Below are positions 48,308 to 56,946 of a stretch of 64,000 nt of DNA, in pieces. The position numbers were made by a program, and so were the translations under genes. The stretch spans positions 245,732 to 309,731 of the forward strand of contig JAPPHB010000085.1 of NCBI GenBank assembly GCA_028821195.1. The letters run 5' to 3'. The first letter of the stretch is position 1, and the number at the start of each line of letters is the position of its first letter. Origin of the DNA: Gammaproteobacteria bacterium (GTDB lineage Bacteria > Gemmatimonadota > Gemmatimonadetes > Longimicrobiales > Gaopeijiaceae). Below the pieces are notes generated by a model. That model did not search any database, was not told the origin of the DNA, and saw only the letters and a program-made list of their open reading frames with translations.

Positions 48308-50344
48308 TCAGTCGCCGCCCGGGGGTTGGCCGTTGACCAGCGAGTTCCAGAGTTCGATGGTCGGGTTGCGCTGGATGCGGATGCCTTCGCGCTGTTGCTC
48401 CGCCATCGTGTGAACGTCGTGCACGTCACCCAGAATGAAGGTGTCGAACATCGCGCTCATGATCTGGAGCGACTGGCTGACGCTCGCCGGGCCCCAGTGG
48501 TACCAGCCGTGCGGCTCCGCGCCGTACACGACCCAGTCGTACCAGTTGCCGTGGATCTCGGCCTGGATGCCGTACTGCTCGATCTGCTGGAAGCGCGCCG
48601 CGCCGTCCCCCTGGGCGTACAGGAACAGCAGCGGGACATCGATTTCATCGGCGTGGTAGATGATGGACCGCTCGTAGTAGTTGCGCGGATTCTCCATCGG
48701 GGTGCGCCCGATCAGGAAGCGGTTCCACCCCTCCATGCCGCCGTAGGTCGACAGGGTGACCAGGTCGGTCGACCCGTACCAGACGATGCCCGCGCGGAAG
48801 CGGCCGGGGTCCTTGGTGACTGCGGTGGTGGTGTAGAAGCCGCCGGTCGAGCCCCCGAAGGCGCCCACCCGGCCGGGGTCGACCCAGCCCTGCCCGGCGA
48901 GCAGATCCATGCCGATGAAGGCGTCGCGCAGGTCGTGGTCGCCTCCGTGGGTGTGCACCGCCTGCCGGTACGCCTTTCCCCGCCCGGTGCTGCCGCGGAA
49001 GTTGGGCGCGAAGACCAGGTAGCCGCGGCTGACGAAGTACTGGACGTACGGATGCCACTGCTTCGGATGCTGTCCGTTGGAGTTGGCGCGGAAGAAGAAG
49101 AGTCCCGGAAGGCGATCGCCGGCGCTCGCGCCCTTCGGTTTGTAGACGAGTCCGGCGACTTCAAGGCCGTCAAAGCTGGTGTACTCGATGAACTCCGGCT
49201 CGACGAACAGTTCGGGGTCGCCGACGGCGGGATGCTGGTGGTCGGTGATCTGGCGCGGCGCCCCGCCATCGACCGGGAGGATCCAGAGATCGCCGGTCCG
49301 CGAAGGTCCCGAGTGCGTGTACACGATGTGCTCGCCGTCCGGGTGCCATAGATGGCCGCCACGCGTCTGGCCGGTGGCCCGCGAGCCTCCGTTGACCCCC
49401 GTCGCGTGGGTGAGCTGCTCCGGCTCGCCGCCCTCGGCGGGGACGCGGAAGATGTGGTAGTCGTAGTCGAGATTGCGGGTGAAGGAGATCCAGCGGCCGT
49501 CCGGGGACCAGCGCGGCTCGCTGTGCTCGATATCCTCGGTGAGCAGCATGGTGGCTGCGCCGGTGGCCACGTCCAGCACACCCAGGTTGTTGAAGCCGTT
49601 GCGGTCGGAGATGAAGGCGAGGCGGGTGCCGTCGGGCGACCAGCGCGGCTCGGTGTCGCGCCAGTCGAAGGTATTGGGGGTGAGGGCGCGCGCGTCACCG
49701 CCCGTCGCCGGCACGACCCAGACGTCCTGGTTGCTCTGCGCGTCGTCCACGGGACGGGTGTTGCGGGTGAAAGCGAACATGGAGCCGTCGGCGGACAGCT
49801 GGCCGCTGCCCCCCGGTCCCACCCGCTCGATCTCGCCCGTCTCGATATCCACGGCCGCCACCGAATTGTCCCAGAACATGCTGGTGTTGAAGTAGACCCG
49901 GCGGCTGTCGGGCGCCCACGAGATGCCGGAGTCGTTCAGCGGGTGCTCGGTAAGGCGCCGTGGGTCTCCTCCTCCCGACGGCACCACGTAGATGTCACGC
50001 ACATCGGTTCCGCCGAAGTCGGCCTCGAAGGCGATCCAGCGCCCGTCGGGGCTGAAGCGCGGAGCCATCTCGCGGCCCGCCATCGTGGTGACGCGGGTGG
50101 GCTCGCCTCCCGCCGTGGGCACCGTCCAGAGGTCGTAGGACCCGCCCGCGGCGGACTTGAAGACGAGGAGGCCGCCGTCGGGCGAAATGTCGAACTCCTC
50201 GATCCACACGGTCTCGGCCAGCGCCTCGATGGGGAGCCCGGGACGGAACTGAGGCGAAGTCGCGCGGGTCGGACCCCAAATCACCAGCGCCGCGACCAGA
50301 ATGGCCGCGGCGCCGACGAACATCCTCATTGTTCTTCTGGACAA
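48308..50344 (-). CDS. Exported S9 (prolyl-oligopeptidase family) peptidase
   Basis: A 678-residue protein with an N-terminal hydrophobic anchor or signal (MFVGAAAILVAALVIWG), six or so WD40/TolB-like propeller repeats (FSPDGRWIAFEAD, WAPDSRRVYFNTS, WSPDGTRLAFISD, WSPDGRWISFTRN) and an alpha/beta-hydrolase domain. The catalytic triad is readable: Ser499 in GGSTGG, Asp580 in YAQGDGAARF, His612 in AEPHGWYHWG. It should cleave short peptides in the periplasm. The TTG at 50344 has a GGGGG site; ATG at 50329 is an alternative. It begins 28 bases after the cassette 4 ankyrin gene, so it is probably co-transcribed with it. Confidence 0.85.
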   Translation of the reverse strand: MSRRTMRMFVGAAAILVAALVIWGPTRATSPQFRPGLPIEALAETVWIEEFDISPDGGLLVFKSAAGGSYDLWTVPTAGGEPTRVTTMAGREMAPRFSPDGRWIAFEADFGGTDVRDIYVVPSGGGDPRRLTEHPLNDSGISWAPDSRRVYFNTSMFWDNSVAAVDIETGEIERVGPGGSGQLSADGSMFAFTRNTRPVDDAQSNQDVWVVPATGGDARALTPNTFDWRDTEPRWSPDGTRLAFISDRNGFNNLGVLDVATGAATMLLTEDIEHSEPRWSPDGRWISFTRNLDYDYHIFRVPAEGGEPEQLTHATGVNGGSRATGQTRGGHLWHPDGEHIVYTHSGPSRTGDLWILPVDGGAPRQITDHQHPAVGDPELFVEPEFIEYTSFDGLEVAGLVYKPKGASAGDRLPGLFFFRANSNGQHPKQWHPYVQYFVSRGYLVFAPNFRGSTGRGKAYRQAVHTHGGDHDLRDAFIGMDLLAGQGWVDPGRVGAFGGSTGGFYTTTAVTKDPGRFRAGIVWYGSTDLVTLSTYGGMEGWNRFLIGRTPMENPRNYYERSIIYHADEIDVPLLFLYAQGDGAARFQQIEQYGIQAEIHGNWYDWVVYGAEPHGWYHWGPASVSQSLQIMSAMFDTFILGDVHDVHTMAEQQREGIRIQRNPTIELWNSLVNGQPPGGD

Positions 50345-50372
50345 TCGTCCCCCTTGAAAGACCTCCGAGCCG

Positions 50373-52157
50373 TCAGCAGGACACGCAGTTGTCGTTGTTC
50401 TTCGACCCGAGCCGCTCCAGCAGCGCCACGATCTCCGGGAAGACGGTGACCCGCTGCACCGGACCGTTCGCCATGTCGGCGGTGGTCTCGCCCTTGCGGG
50501 TGAGCACGGTCACGTCCGCCCCGCGTTCCACGAGATACTCGATGAGCTCCCGGTCCCCGCGGGCCGCTGCGTTGTGGAGCGGCGAGAAGCCGTTGTAGTC
50601 ACGCGCGTTCACATTCGCCCCCAGTTCCTCGACCAGGTAGCGCACCGACGGGAGCCAGCCGTTGGGGGCGTGCCGGTGGGCGTTACCCGCGAGCCCGAGG
50701 CCATACCCGACCCCGGAGGCGGCGTGGATGGGCTGCACGCCCGGGCCGCCGATCGGCACCACGGGCAGTCCGGAGGGATCCGGCTTCGGCTCGCCGTCGT
50801 CGCGGCCGTTGCCGGTCGAGGGACGCCCCGGCGGGCGGAAGGTCGGGGTGGTGTAGTTGGCTCCGTAGGCGACCAGCAGCCGCATCGCGTCCACGTCGGT
50901 GCCGTACGCGGCGCGCCAGAAGGGCGTGGCGCCCCACGTGTCGACTCCGAGGACGTTGTGGTTGAAGGAGGTGTACCAGAGGTGGCGCTTCAGGCGGACG
51001 TTGGGGTCGGCGCCGGCGTCGAGCAGAGCCTTCATGAGCTCCAGGTAGGTGGTGTTCTCCTGCTTGATCGCGGTGGGCTGCGGATAGAAGGACTTGGGCA
51101 CCCACTGAAGGTGGACCGCGGCGTAGAGGGGCGTGGCGCCCGGGTCGCTCTGCAGGTTGGGGTCGGCGCCCTGGTCGAGCAGCCACATGGAAAGATCGAA
51201 GTGGCCGTTCAGGGTCGCCATGAGCAGCGCGGAACTCAGGTCGCCGCCGGTGATCTGGTCGATGTCGGCGCCGCCGTCGAGCAGCATCTTGACGACGTCG
51301 TGGTGACCCTCGCGCGCGGCATAGTGGAGTGCCGTGTTGCCGCCCTGCCGGCCCACCAGCTGGTCGTAGGACATCGGCGTCCGGGTCTGTCCGCGGGTGG
51401 CGGCTCTCCCGGCCGGCCGCTCCTCTTCCTCTTCGTCCTCCTCCTCGGCTTCGTCGTCCTCTTCCTCGTCATCCTCCCGGGTGCCGTCCACGGGCGTGTC
51501 CGAAATGATCTCTTCGCCGAAGAGCGCGGAGAGGCGGGCGTCACGCTGCCTGATGAGCACGCGGTCTTCCCGGGCCATGGCCGGGTAGTCGATGACGTTG
51601 GTCTGGATCGACGGATCCGCGCCCGCCCCGAGCAGCGAGCGCACCATGTCGGTCCGGCCGTAGGCGGCGGCGAACATGAGCGGCGTCTGCCCGTTGGCGG
51701 ATTCCTGCGCGTTCACATCGGCGCCCTTGTCCACCAGGGCCACTGCGATCTCCGGGTTGCCCGACCAGGCGGCGTAGTGGAGCGCGGTTTCGCCCGTCTC
51801 GGTGGTCGCTTCGAGGTTGGCGCCCGCATCCGCCAGCAGGCGCACGATGCCGGCATGGCCGGCGCGGCTGGCCACCATGAGCGGGGTAAACCCGCCCAGT
51901 CGGGTGGCCGACTCCAGGTTCGCCCCGGCGAATACGAGCACATCGGCCAACTCCTGCTGGCCGTTCTCGGCCGCCCAGTGCAGCGCGGTCATGCCGTCGC
52001 CCTGGGCCGCGTTCACGTCCGCCCCGGCGCGCAGCAGTTCGCGAACCTCGTCGGCGTCGCCGCGCATGGCGGCGTCGGCCACCGGCGAGTCCGGCGGCAC
52101 CGCTGCCGAGATCAGCAGCGTCAGACACACCAGGTTGATCTTCCATGCGGCCTTCAT
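50373..52157 (-). CDS. Secreted ankyrin-repeat protein, cassette 4
   Basis: A 594-residue protein: signal peptide (INLVCLTLLISAAVP), first ankyrin block (about 25-185), a strongly acidic linker (about 227-247, almost all Asp/Glu), and a second block with VHLQWVPKSFYPQP, LWYTSFNHNVLGVDTWGATPFWRAAYG and QPIHAASGVGYGLGLAGNAHRH. It ends NNDNCVSC. AAGGAGG precedes the ATG at 52157. It is 80 bases after DUF1552 and 28 bases before the S9 peptidase. The acidic linker is encoded by GAG/GAA-rich simple sequence that could slip. Confidence 0.85.
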   Translation of the reverse strand: MKAAWKINLVCLTLLISAAVPPDSPVADAAMRGDADEVRELLRAGADVNAAQGDGMTALHWAAENGQQELADVLVFAGANLESATRLGGFTPLMVASRAGHAGIVRLLADAGANLEATTETGETALHYAAWSGNPEIAVALVDKGADVNAQESANGQTPLMFAAAYGRTDMVRSLLGAGADPSIQTNVIDYPAMAREDRVLIRQRDARLSALFGEEIISDTPVDGTREDDEEEDDEAEEEDEEEEERPAGRAATRGQTRTPMSYDQLVGRQGGNTALHYAAREGHHDVVKMLLDGGADIDQITGGDLSSALLMATLNGHFDLSMWLLDQGADPNLQSDPGATPLYAAVHLQWVPKSFYPQPTAIKQENTTYLELMKALLDAGADPNVRLKRHLWYTSFNHNVLGVDTWGATPFWRAAYGTDVDAMRLLVAYGANYTTPTFRPPGRPSTGNGRDDGEPKPDPSGLPVVPIGGPGVQPIHAASGVGYGLGLAGNAHRHAPNGWLPSVRYLVEELGANVNARDYNGFSPLHNAAARGDRELIEYLVERGADVTVLTRKGETTADMANGPVQRVTVFPEIVALLERLGSKNNDNCVSC

Positions 52158-52237
52158 CGGCCCTCCTTCATGTGCGCGCACTCTCGTTCCGTGACCGTCG
52201 GTGCCGCGGGGATGCTCGTTCGAACGTCCGCCCCCGA

Positions 52238-53659
52238 CTACGAACTCGAGCTGACGTCGTCGGCGTAGGAGGCGGGAAGCCTCATCAGCATCTCACCCGT
52301 GCTGTCGCCGAAGCTGTCGAGGTCGTCCAGCCCCAGCCTGTGGAGCAGCGTGAGCATCGCGTTGGCCAGCGGCGCGCCGTCCGGAGCCTTGACGTGCAGC
52401 CCGCCTTCGAGTCCCATGGCCTGTCCGCCCACCACGATGAAGGGCACGCGACGGTGGTTGTGCAGGTTTCCGTCGCCCATGGGCGAGCCGTACACGACCA
52501 TCGTGTTGTCGAGCAGCGTGCCGTCCACCTCCGCCGTATTGTCGAGCTTCTCGAGCAGGTAGGGGAGCAGGCCGACGTGGTACTTGTTGATCTGATAGAA
52601 GCCCAGCACGCCCTCGTTGCCGGCTGCGTGCGACTGCGGATGGAAGCCCCCTTCACAGCCGCTCTCCGGGAAGACGCGCGACGACACGTCTCGGCTCATC
52701 TTGAGCGAGAAGACCCGGGTCATGTCGGTCTGGAAGGCGAGCGCCTGCAGGTCGAACATCATCTGCACGTGCTCGGTGTAGGAGTCCGGCACGCCCACCG
52801 GGGCCTCGGGCAGCTCGCGCTCGAAGCCACTGGTGTTGCGGGCCTCGGTGCGCTCGATGCGCCGCTCCAGTTCGCGTACGTCCTCGAGGTAGTGTTCCAT
52901 GCGGATCCGGTCCTCGGGCGGGAGGGCGGCACGCAGCCGCGCGACCTCCTCGGTGACCCAGTCGAGGATGCTCGCCTGGGTGCGGCGCCGGCGCGCGCGC
53001 TCCTCGGGCGTGCCTCCGGCTCCGAAGAGCTGGTCGAAGGCCACGCGGGGATCCCGGGTCATGGGGAGCGGATCGGTAGGCGAGGCCCAACTGATTGAGT
53101 CCGTGTACGCGCAGGCGTACCCGTAAGAGCAGCCGCCCGACTGGTCCACGTTCTCAATGCAGAGCTGCATGGACGGAATCGCGGTCTCCTGGCCGAAACG
53201 CTGGGCGAAGAGCTGGTCCATGGAGGTGCCGACGTAGACGTCGGATCCCTCGGTGCGCCGCGGATGCGCCTGGGTGAGGAAGGTGGCGCTGGACCGGAAG
53301 TGGTCGGCGCCGATTTCCTTCGGGGCGAAGGCCTCCGCCTGCCGCACATCGGTGTTGCTGATGATGGTCAGGCGATCCTGGAAGCTCTCCAGCGGCTGGA
53401 GCGCGCTCGGGCTCAGATCGAAGCCGCGACCGAGCTTCGCGGGAGCCCACAGGTGCTGGGTCGCACCCCACTCGTTGCTCCCCGCGGCTCCGTGCGAGTT
53501 CTCGATGGCGATGAGGCGCGGCTTCTGCACTTCGGCGGCCACATCGCCCCAGAGCCTGCCGGCGGGAATCATGCTGTCCAGAAGAGGCAGCGCAAGCGCG
53601 ACCCCCGAGCCCCGGAGAAAGGTCCGCCGCGGAATGTGGGTTCCGGTGATGAACTTCAT
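52238..53659 (-). CDS. DUF1552 Tat-exported protein, cassette 4
   Basis: A 473-residue protein beginning MKFITGTHIPRRTFLRG, with the Tat motif and hydrophobic GVALALPLLDSMIP. The cysteine block (SMQLCIENVDQSGGCSYGYAC), YGSPMGDGN and HNHRR are kept. It differs at the histidine site: the other copies have SHHG, this one SHAA (residues 343-346), so one potential ligand or catalytic His is lost. The ATG at 53659 has AGGAG upstream; the longer frame (to 53884) overlaps the DUF1592 gene and is rejected. Confidence 0.88.
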   Translation of the reverse strand: MKFITGTHIPRRTFLRGSGVALALPLLDSMIPAGRLWGDVAAEVQKPRLIAIENSHGAAGSNEWGATQHLWAPAKLGRGFDLSPSALQPLESFQDRLTIISNTDVRQAEAFAPKEIGADHFRSSATFLTQAHPRRTEGSDVYVGTSMDQLFAQRFGQETAIPSMQLCIENVDQSGGCSYGYACAYTDSISWASPTDPLPMTRDPRVAFDQLFGAGGTPEERARRRRTQASILDWVTEEVARLRAALPPEDRIRMEHYLEDVRELERRIERTEARNTSGFERELPEAPVGVPDSYTEHVQMMFDLQALAFQTDMTRVFSLKMSRDVSSRVFPESGCEGGFHPQSHAAGNEGVLGFYQINKYHVGLLPYLLEKLDNTAEVDGTLLDNTMVVYGSPMGDGNLHNHRRVPFIVVGGQAMGLEGGLHVKAPDGAPLANAMLTLLHRLGLDDLDSFGDSTGEMLMRLPASYADDVSSSS

Positions 53660-53714
53660 GTCGTGCTCCTGTCGGTGACGGGGTAGCCCTGTCCTGTAGT
53701 CTCGTTGTGCGCCT

Positions 53715-56180
53715 TCAGCGTTGTGCTTCCGTGGCCAGTTCCGCTGCCCTGCGCATGCGGAAGGCGTCGCTCTCGACGATGCCGAGGATGAACTCGGAAG
53801 GACGAAAGTCGTTCTCTTCGGCTCGCCGCACGATCCGTCGCACGGCGGGCATGTCGTAGTATTCCACGCGGCGTCCCAGGCCATAGGCCATCAGGTTCAC
53901 CGTGAAGTTGCGCAGCACCGGTGTCTTCAGCCGCAGCATCGCCTCGTGCAGGTCCGTGGGGCTGGTGAGCGGCGTGCCGTCGTAGAGCTGGCCCCGGGTG
54001 TCGAGCGCGATGCCGTTCTCGCGAATGCGCCAGCGGCCGGTCACGTCGAAGTTGTCGAGCGCCAGCCCGATCGGATCCATGAACTGGTGACAGGCGTTGC
54101 AGACCATGTTGGCGCGATGGATTTCCATGCGCTCGCGTGTGGTGAGCATGCGCGTGCCTTCGGTACCCTCGGTCTCGTCGAGGTCGGGTATGCCCGGGGG
54201 CGGAGGAGGAGGTGGCGTGCCGAGGATGACCTCCATCACCCACTTCCCGCGCAGCACCGGGGAAGTGCGGTTGGCGAGCGAACTCTGGGCGAGCACGCTG
54301 CCGTGGCCGAAGACGCCGCGCCGCCGTTCCGACGGGTACTGCACCTTGCGGAACTCCTCGCCGACCACCCCGGGAATCCCGTAGTGGGTGGCCAGGCGTT
54401 CGTTCAGGAAGGTGTAGTCCGCTGTGATGAATTCGGTAACCGGCCGGTCTTCGCGGAACAGGTGGTCGAAGAAAAGCTCGGTCTCGCGGATGAGCCCATC
54501 GCCGAGCTGCTGGTCGTAGTCCGGAAAGAGCACCATATCGGGGTTCAGCTTCTCCAGATCCGACAGCCGGAGCCACTGCGCCGCGAAACGGCTGCTGAGC
54601 GCGCTCGAGCGAGGATCGGCCAGCATGCGCAGAGTCTGTTCGCGCAACGTTCGTCCCGAAAGCCGATTCGTGCGCGCCACGCTCGCCAGCTCCTCGTCCG
54701 GAGGCGACGCCCAGAGGAAGAAGGAGAGGCGGGAGGCCAGATCGATGTCGCTGATGCGGTAGGTTTCGCCCGGTTCCACCCCTTCCGGCCATTCCTCGAA
54801 GCGGAAGATGAAGTGCGGGCTGGCGAGGATCGCCTCGAGGGCGTAGCGGACGCCCCCTTCGAAGCCTGACTCCTGCTCACCCTGGTCGTAGAAGGCCATC
54901 AGCCCGGTCAGGTCCGCCTCGTCCACCGGCCGGCGGTAGGCGTCGGTCGCGATCCGCTCGATGATGGCGCGGGCGCACGGCCGCACCTCGTCCGGTCCGG
55001 TGGGACGGCAGGAGAAGATGTTGCGGCGGCTCGGGGTGTCCGAGACGCCGGTCACCCTGGCCGGTCCCTTGATCACCAGGTCGCGGATGTGGGGCGGCAT
55101 GGTGAGCCCGTATCCGATGCCGATCTGGGTGTCGGCGATGCTGTGCCCGTGCGCGGAGAAGAGATCGTCCACCGGGCCGCGCTCGGTCGGAATGAAGACC
55201 GCGGAGACTCGATGGGGACCCGCGCGCACCTGGATGGGGCCGGTCTCGAGAATCAGGCCCTTGCCGCCGGGGTCGACCTCGCCCATGAAGCGGTCGACGG
55301 GAAGCAGCGCGACCTGCTCGCCGTCGATCGAGATGTCCACGGCCTCGCCCGGCTCGTTACGGCCGAAGAGGTAGCCTTCCGGCGAGTAGTGGAAGGAGAC
55401 GCTGAACTCGTAAGTTCCGTCGGCGGGGAAGTTGTGCACGACGGAGGTGCCGCCCCGGGAACCGTATGGTGCGCCCGGCACGCGCTCGCGCTGCGAGGCC
55501 AGCCGGGGAATGCGGTAGGTGGTTTCCTGGTTCCCCGCGAGCGGGTTGCCGACCGCGAGGCGTGAAATCTCGCTGGCCGCCTTCAGATACGCGCTCAGGA
55601 GCGTCGGAGACAGGAGCTGCACGTCCGCGATGTTGTCGAAGTTCGCGCTCTTGGTGTCGAGCGGAAGGAAGTTCGCCGCATCGATTTCGATCTCCAGAAG
55701 ATCCCGGATCGACCTCTGGTACTCGGCCCGATTCAGCCTCTGGAAGGTGCGGCCGCCCGGGTTGGGGGCTTCCGCAGCGGCCCGGTCCATGTTGGCTTCG
55801 AGGGTCTCGACCAGCAGCTGGAGGGTATCGCCCCCGGGGCGCGGGATGCCCGGCGGCGGCATCATTCCGGCGCGCAGCTTCTGGATCATCTTTTCCGCGG
55901 TCTCCGCCGCGCTCGGGGCGGCGGCCACGTCGAAGCCGATCAGGGACAGGTTGCCGGTCTGGAGAAAGTCGTTGTGGCAGACCTGGCAGTAGCGGACGAC
56001 CACAGCGGTGAGGTCTTCGTTGGCCATGGTGGCGGCGCCGTGGCCGGCGATGGCGGCCACGGGCTCACCCGGGCGCGTGGCCGGTCCCCGATCCGGTACG
56101 GCCGCGCCCTGGCCGACGAAACTGCTTCCGCCTGCCAGCAGAAGTCCCGAGATGAGCCCGGATGCGGCAACTCCGCGCAT
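53715..56180 (-). CDS. DUF1592/DUF1588 dihaem secreted protein, cassette 4
   Basis: An 821-residue protein: signal segment (about 5-22), CQVCH at 65-69, DUF1587 (FQRLNRAEYQRSIRDLLEIEID), a beta-rich region (NFPADGTYEFSVSFHYSPEG), DUF1595 (AYRRPVDEADLTGLMAFY), DUF1592 (LASRLSFFLWASPPDEEL), DUF1588 with poly-Pro and CNACH at 694-698, and DUF1585 (NLMAYGLGRRVEYYDMP). The ATG at 56180 follows GGAGGAG. It opens the cassette and is divergent from a membrane-protein gene across 96 bases. Confidence 0.88.
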   Translation of the reverse strand: MRGVAASGLISGLLLAGGSSFVGQGAAVPDRGPATRPGEPVAAIAGHGAATMANEDLTAVVVRYCQVCHNDFLQTGNLSLIGFDVAAAPSAAETAEKMIQKLRAGMMPPPGIPRPGGDTLQLLVETLEANMDRAAAEAPNPGGRTFQRLNRAEYQRSIRDLLEIEIDAANFLPLDTKSANFDNIADVQLLSPTLLSAYLKAASEISRLAVGNPLAGNQETTYRIPRLASQRERVPGAPYGSRGGTSVVHNFPADGTYEFSVSFHYSPEGYLFGRNEPGEAVDISIDGEQVALLPVDRFMGEVDPGGKGLILETGPIQVRAGPHRVSAVFIPTERGPVDDLFSAHGHSIADTQIGIGYGLTMPPHIRDLVIKGPARVTGVSDTPSRRNIFSCRPTGPDEVRPCARAIIERIATDAYRRPVDEADLTGLMAFYDQGEQESGFEGGVRYALEAILASPHFIFRFEEWPEGVEPGETYRISDIDLASRLSFFLWASPPDEELASVARTNRLSGRTLREQTLRMLADPRSSALSSRFAAQWLRLSDLEKLNPDMVLFPDYDQQLGDGLIRETELFFDHLFREDRPVTEFITADYTFLNERLATHYGIPGVVGEEFRKVQYPSERRRGVFGHGSVLAQSSLANRTSPVLRGKWVMEVILGTPPPPPPPGIPDLDETEGTEGTRMLTTRERMEIHRANMVCNACHQFMDPIGLALDNFDVTGRWRIRENGIALDTRGQLYDGTPLTSPTDLHEAMLRLKTPVLRNFTVNLMAYGLGRRVEYYDMPAVRRIVRRAEENDFRPSEFILGIVESDAFRMRRAAELATEAQR

Positions 56181-56276
56181 TGACACTCCTCCCCACGATT
56201 CTGAAGACGTCTAACCGTAGAGGAATAGCTCGCGCGGACCCTCCGCGCAAGCAGACGAAACGGCTAGTTTGTGGCC

Positions 56277-56873
56277 ATGCTCCCTCTCGTCTCAGCGTTG
56301 CTGGCTCCACTGGCCGGGGTGCTCATCTACGTCACGATGCACCACCGGCCGCGCACGGTCCGGCTGCTCGATACGGCGGTCATCGTCGCGCTTCCGCTTC
56401 TCGTGGCGGCCCAGGTGGTGCCGCATGCCTGGGCCGACCGGAGCCTGGTGCTCGTCGTGGTGGTGGCGCTCGGGGCCGGACTGGTCGCGATGGTCGAGCG
56501 ATTGTCCCGTACGCTGGCGCGCTACACCGACGACGCGACCATCCTTTTCGCCGTGCTGGGTATCTCCGTGCACGCGCTGGTGGAGGGGAGCGCGCTCACG
56601 ACCGGCGCTTCCCCGGCCTTCGTCCTCGCGGTGGTGGTTCACCGGGTAGCGATTGGATTGCTGATCTGGTGGCTGGTGGTGCCACGTCACGGGGCGGTGG
56701 CCGCGGGCGCGGGCGTGGCTGCGATCCTGGTCGGCACGCTGGTCGGGTACGTGGTGGGCACCGACGTGATGACCGACCTGGCGTTCGTCGACAGCCACCT
56801 CCTGGAGGCCTTCGTGGCGGGCACCCTCCTTCACGTGGTCCTCCACCAGGGACGCGAGGATCACCGGCACTGA
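56277..56873 (+). CDS. ZIP-like polytopic membrane protein
   Basis: A 198-residue protein with about seven transmembrane helices. Possible metal-binding residues lie inside them: HALVEGSAL (helix 4), VVVHRVAIGLLIWW (helix 5) and DSHLLEAFVAGTLLHVVLH (last helix), with a His-rich end (HQGREDHRH). The HxxxEG and H-x-x-x-G spacing resembles the paired motifs of ZIP metal transporters, but the protein is shorter than usual, so the call is moderate. A GTG at 56271 is an alternative start; no good ribosome site is visible. It converges on the truncated gene to the right. Confidence 0.5.
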   Translation: MLPLVSALLAPLAGVLIYVTMHHRPRTVRLLDTAVIVALPLLVAAQVVPHAWADRSLVLVVVVALGAGLVAMVERLSRTLARYTDDATILFAVLGISVHALVEGSALTTGASPAFVLAVVVHRVAIGLLIWWLVVPRHGAVAAGAGVAAILVGTLVGYVVGTDVMTDLAFVDSHLLEAFVAGTLLHVVLHQGREDHRH

Positions 56874-56946
56874 GGGCTGGAACCGTGAGGGTCGTGGACT
56901 GCACCGAAGACCATCACGTGGACCACTTGATGGCGACGGGGCGGAG

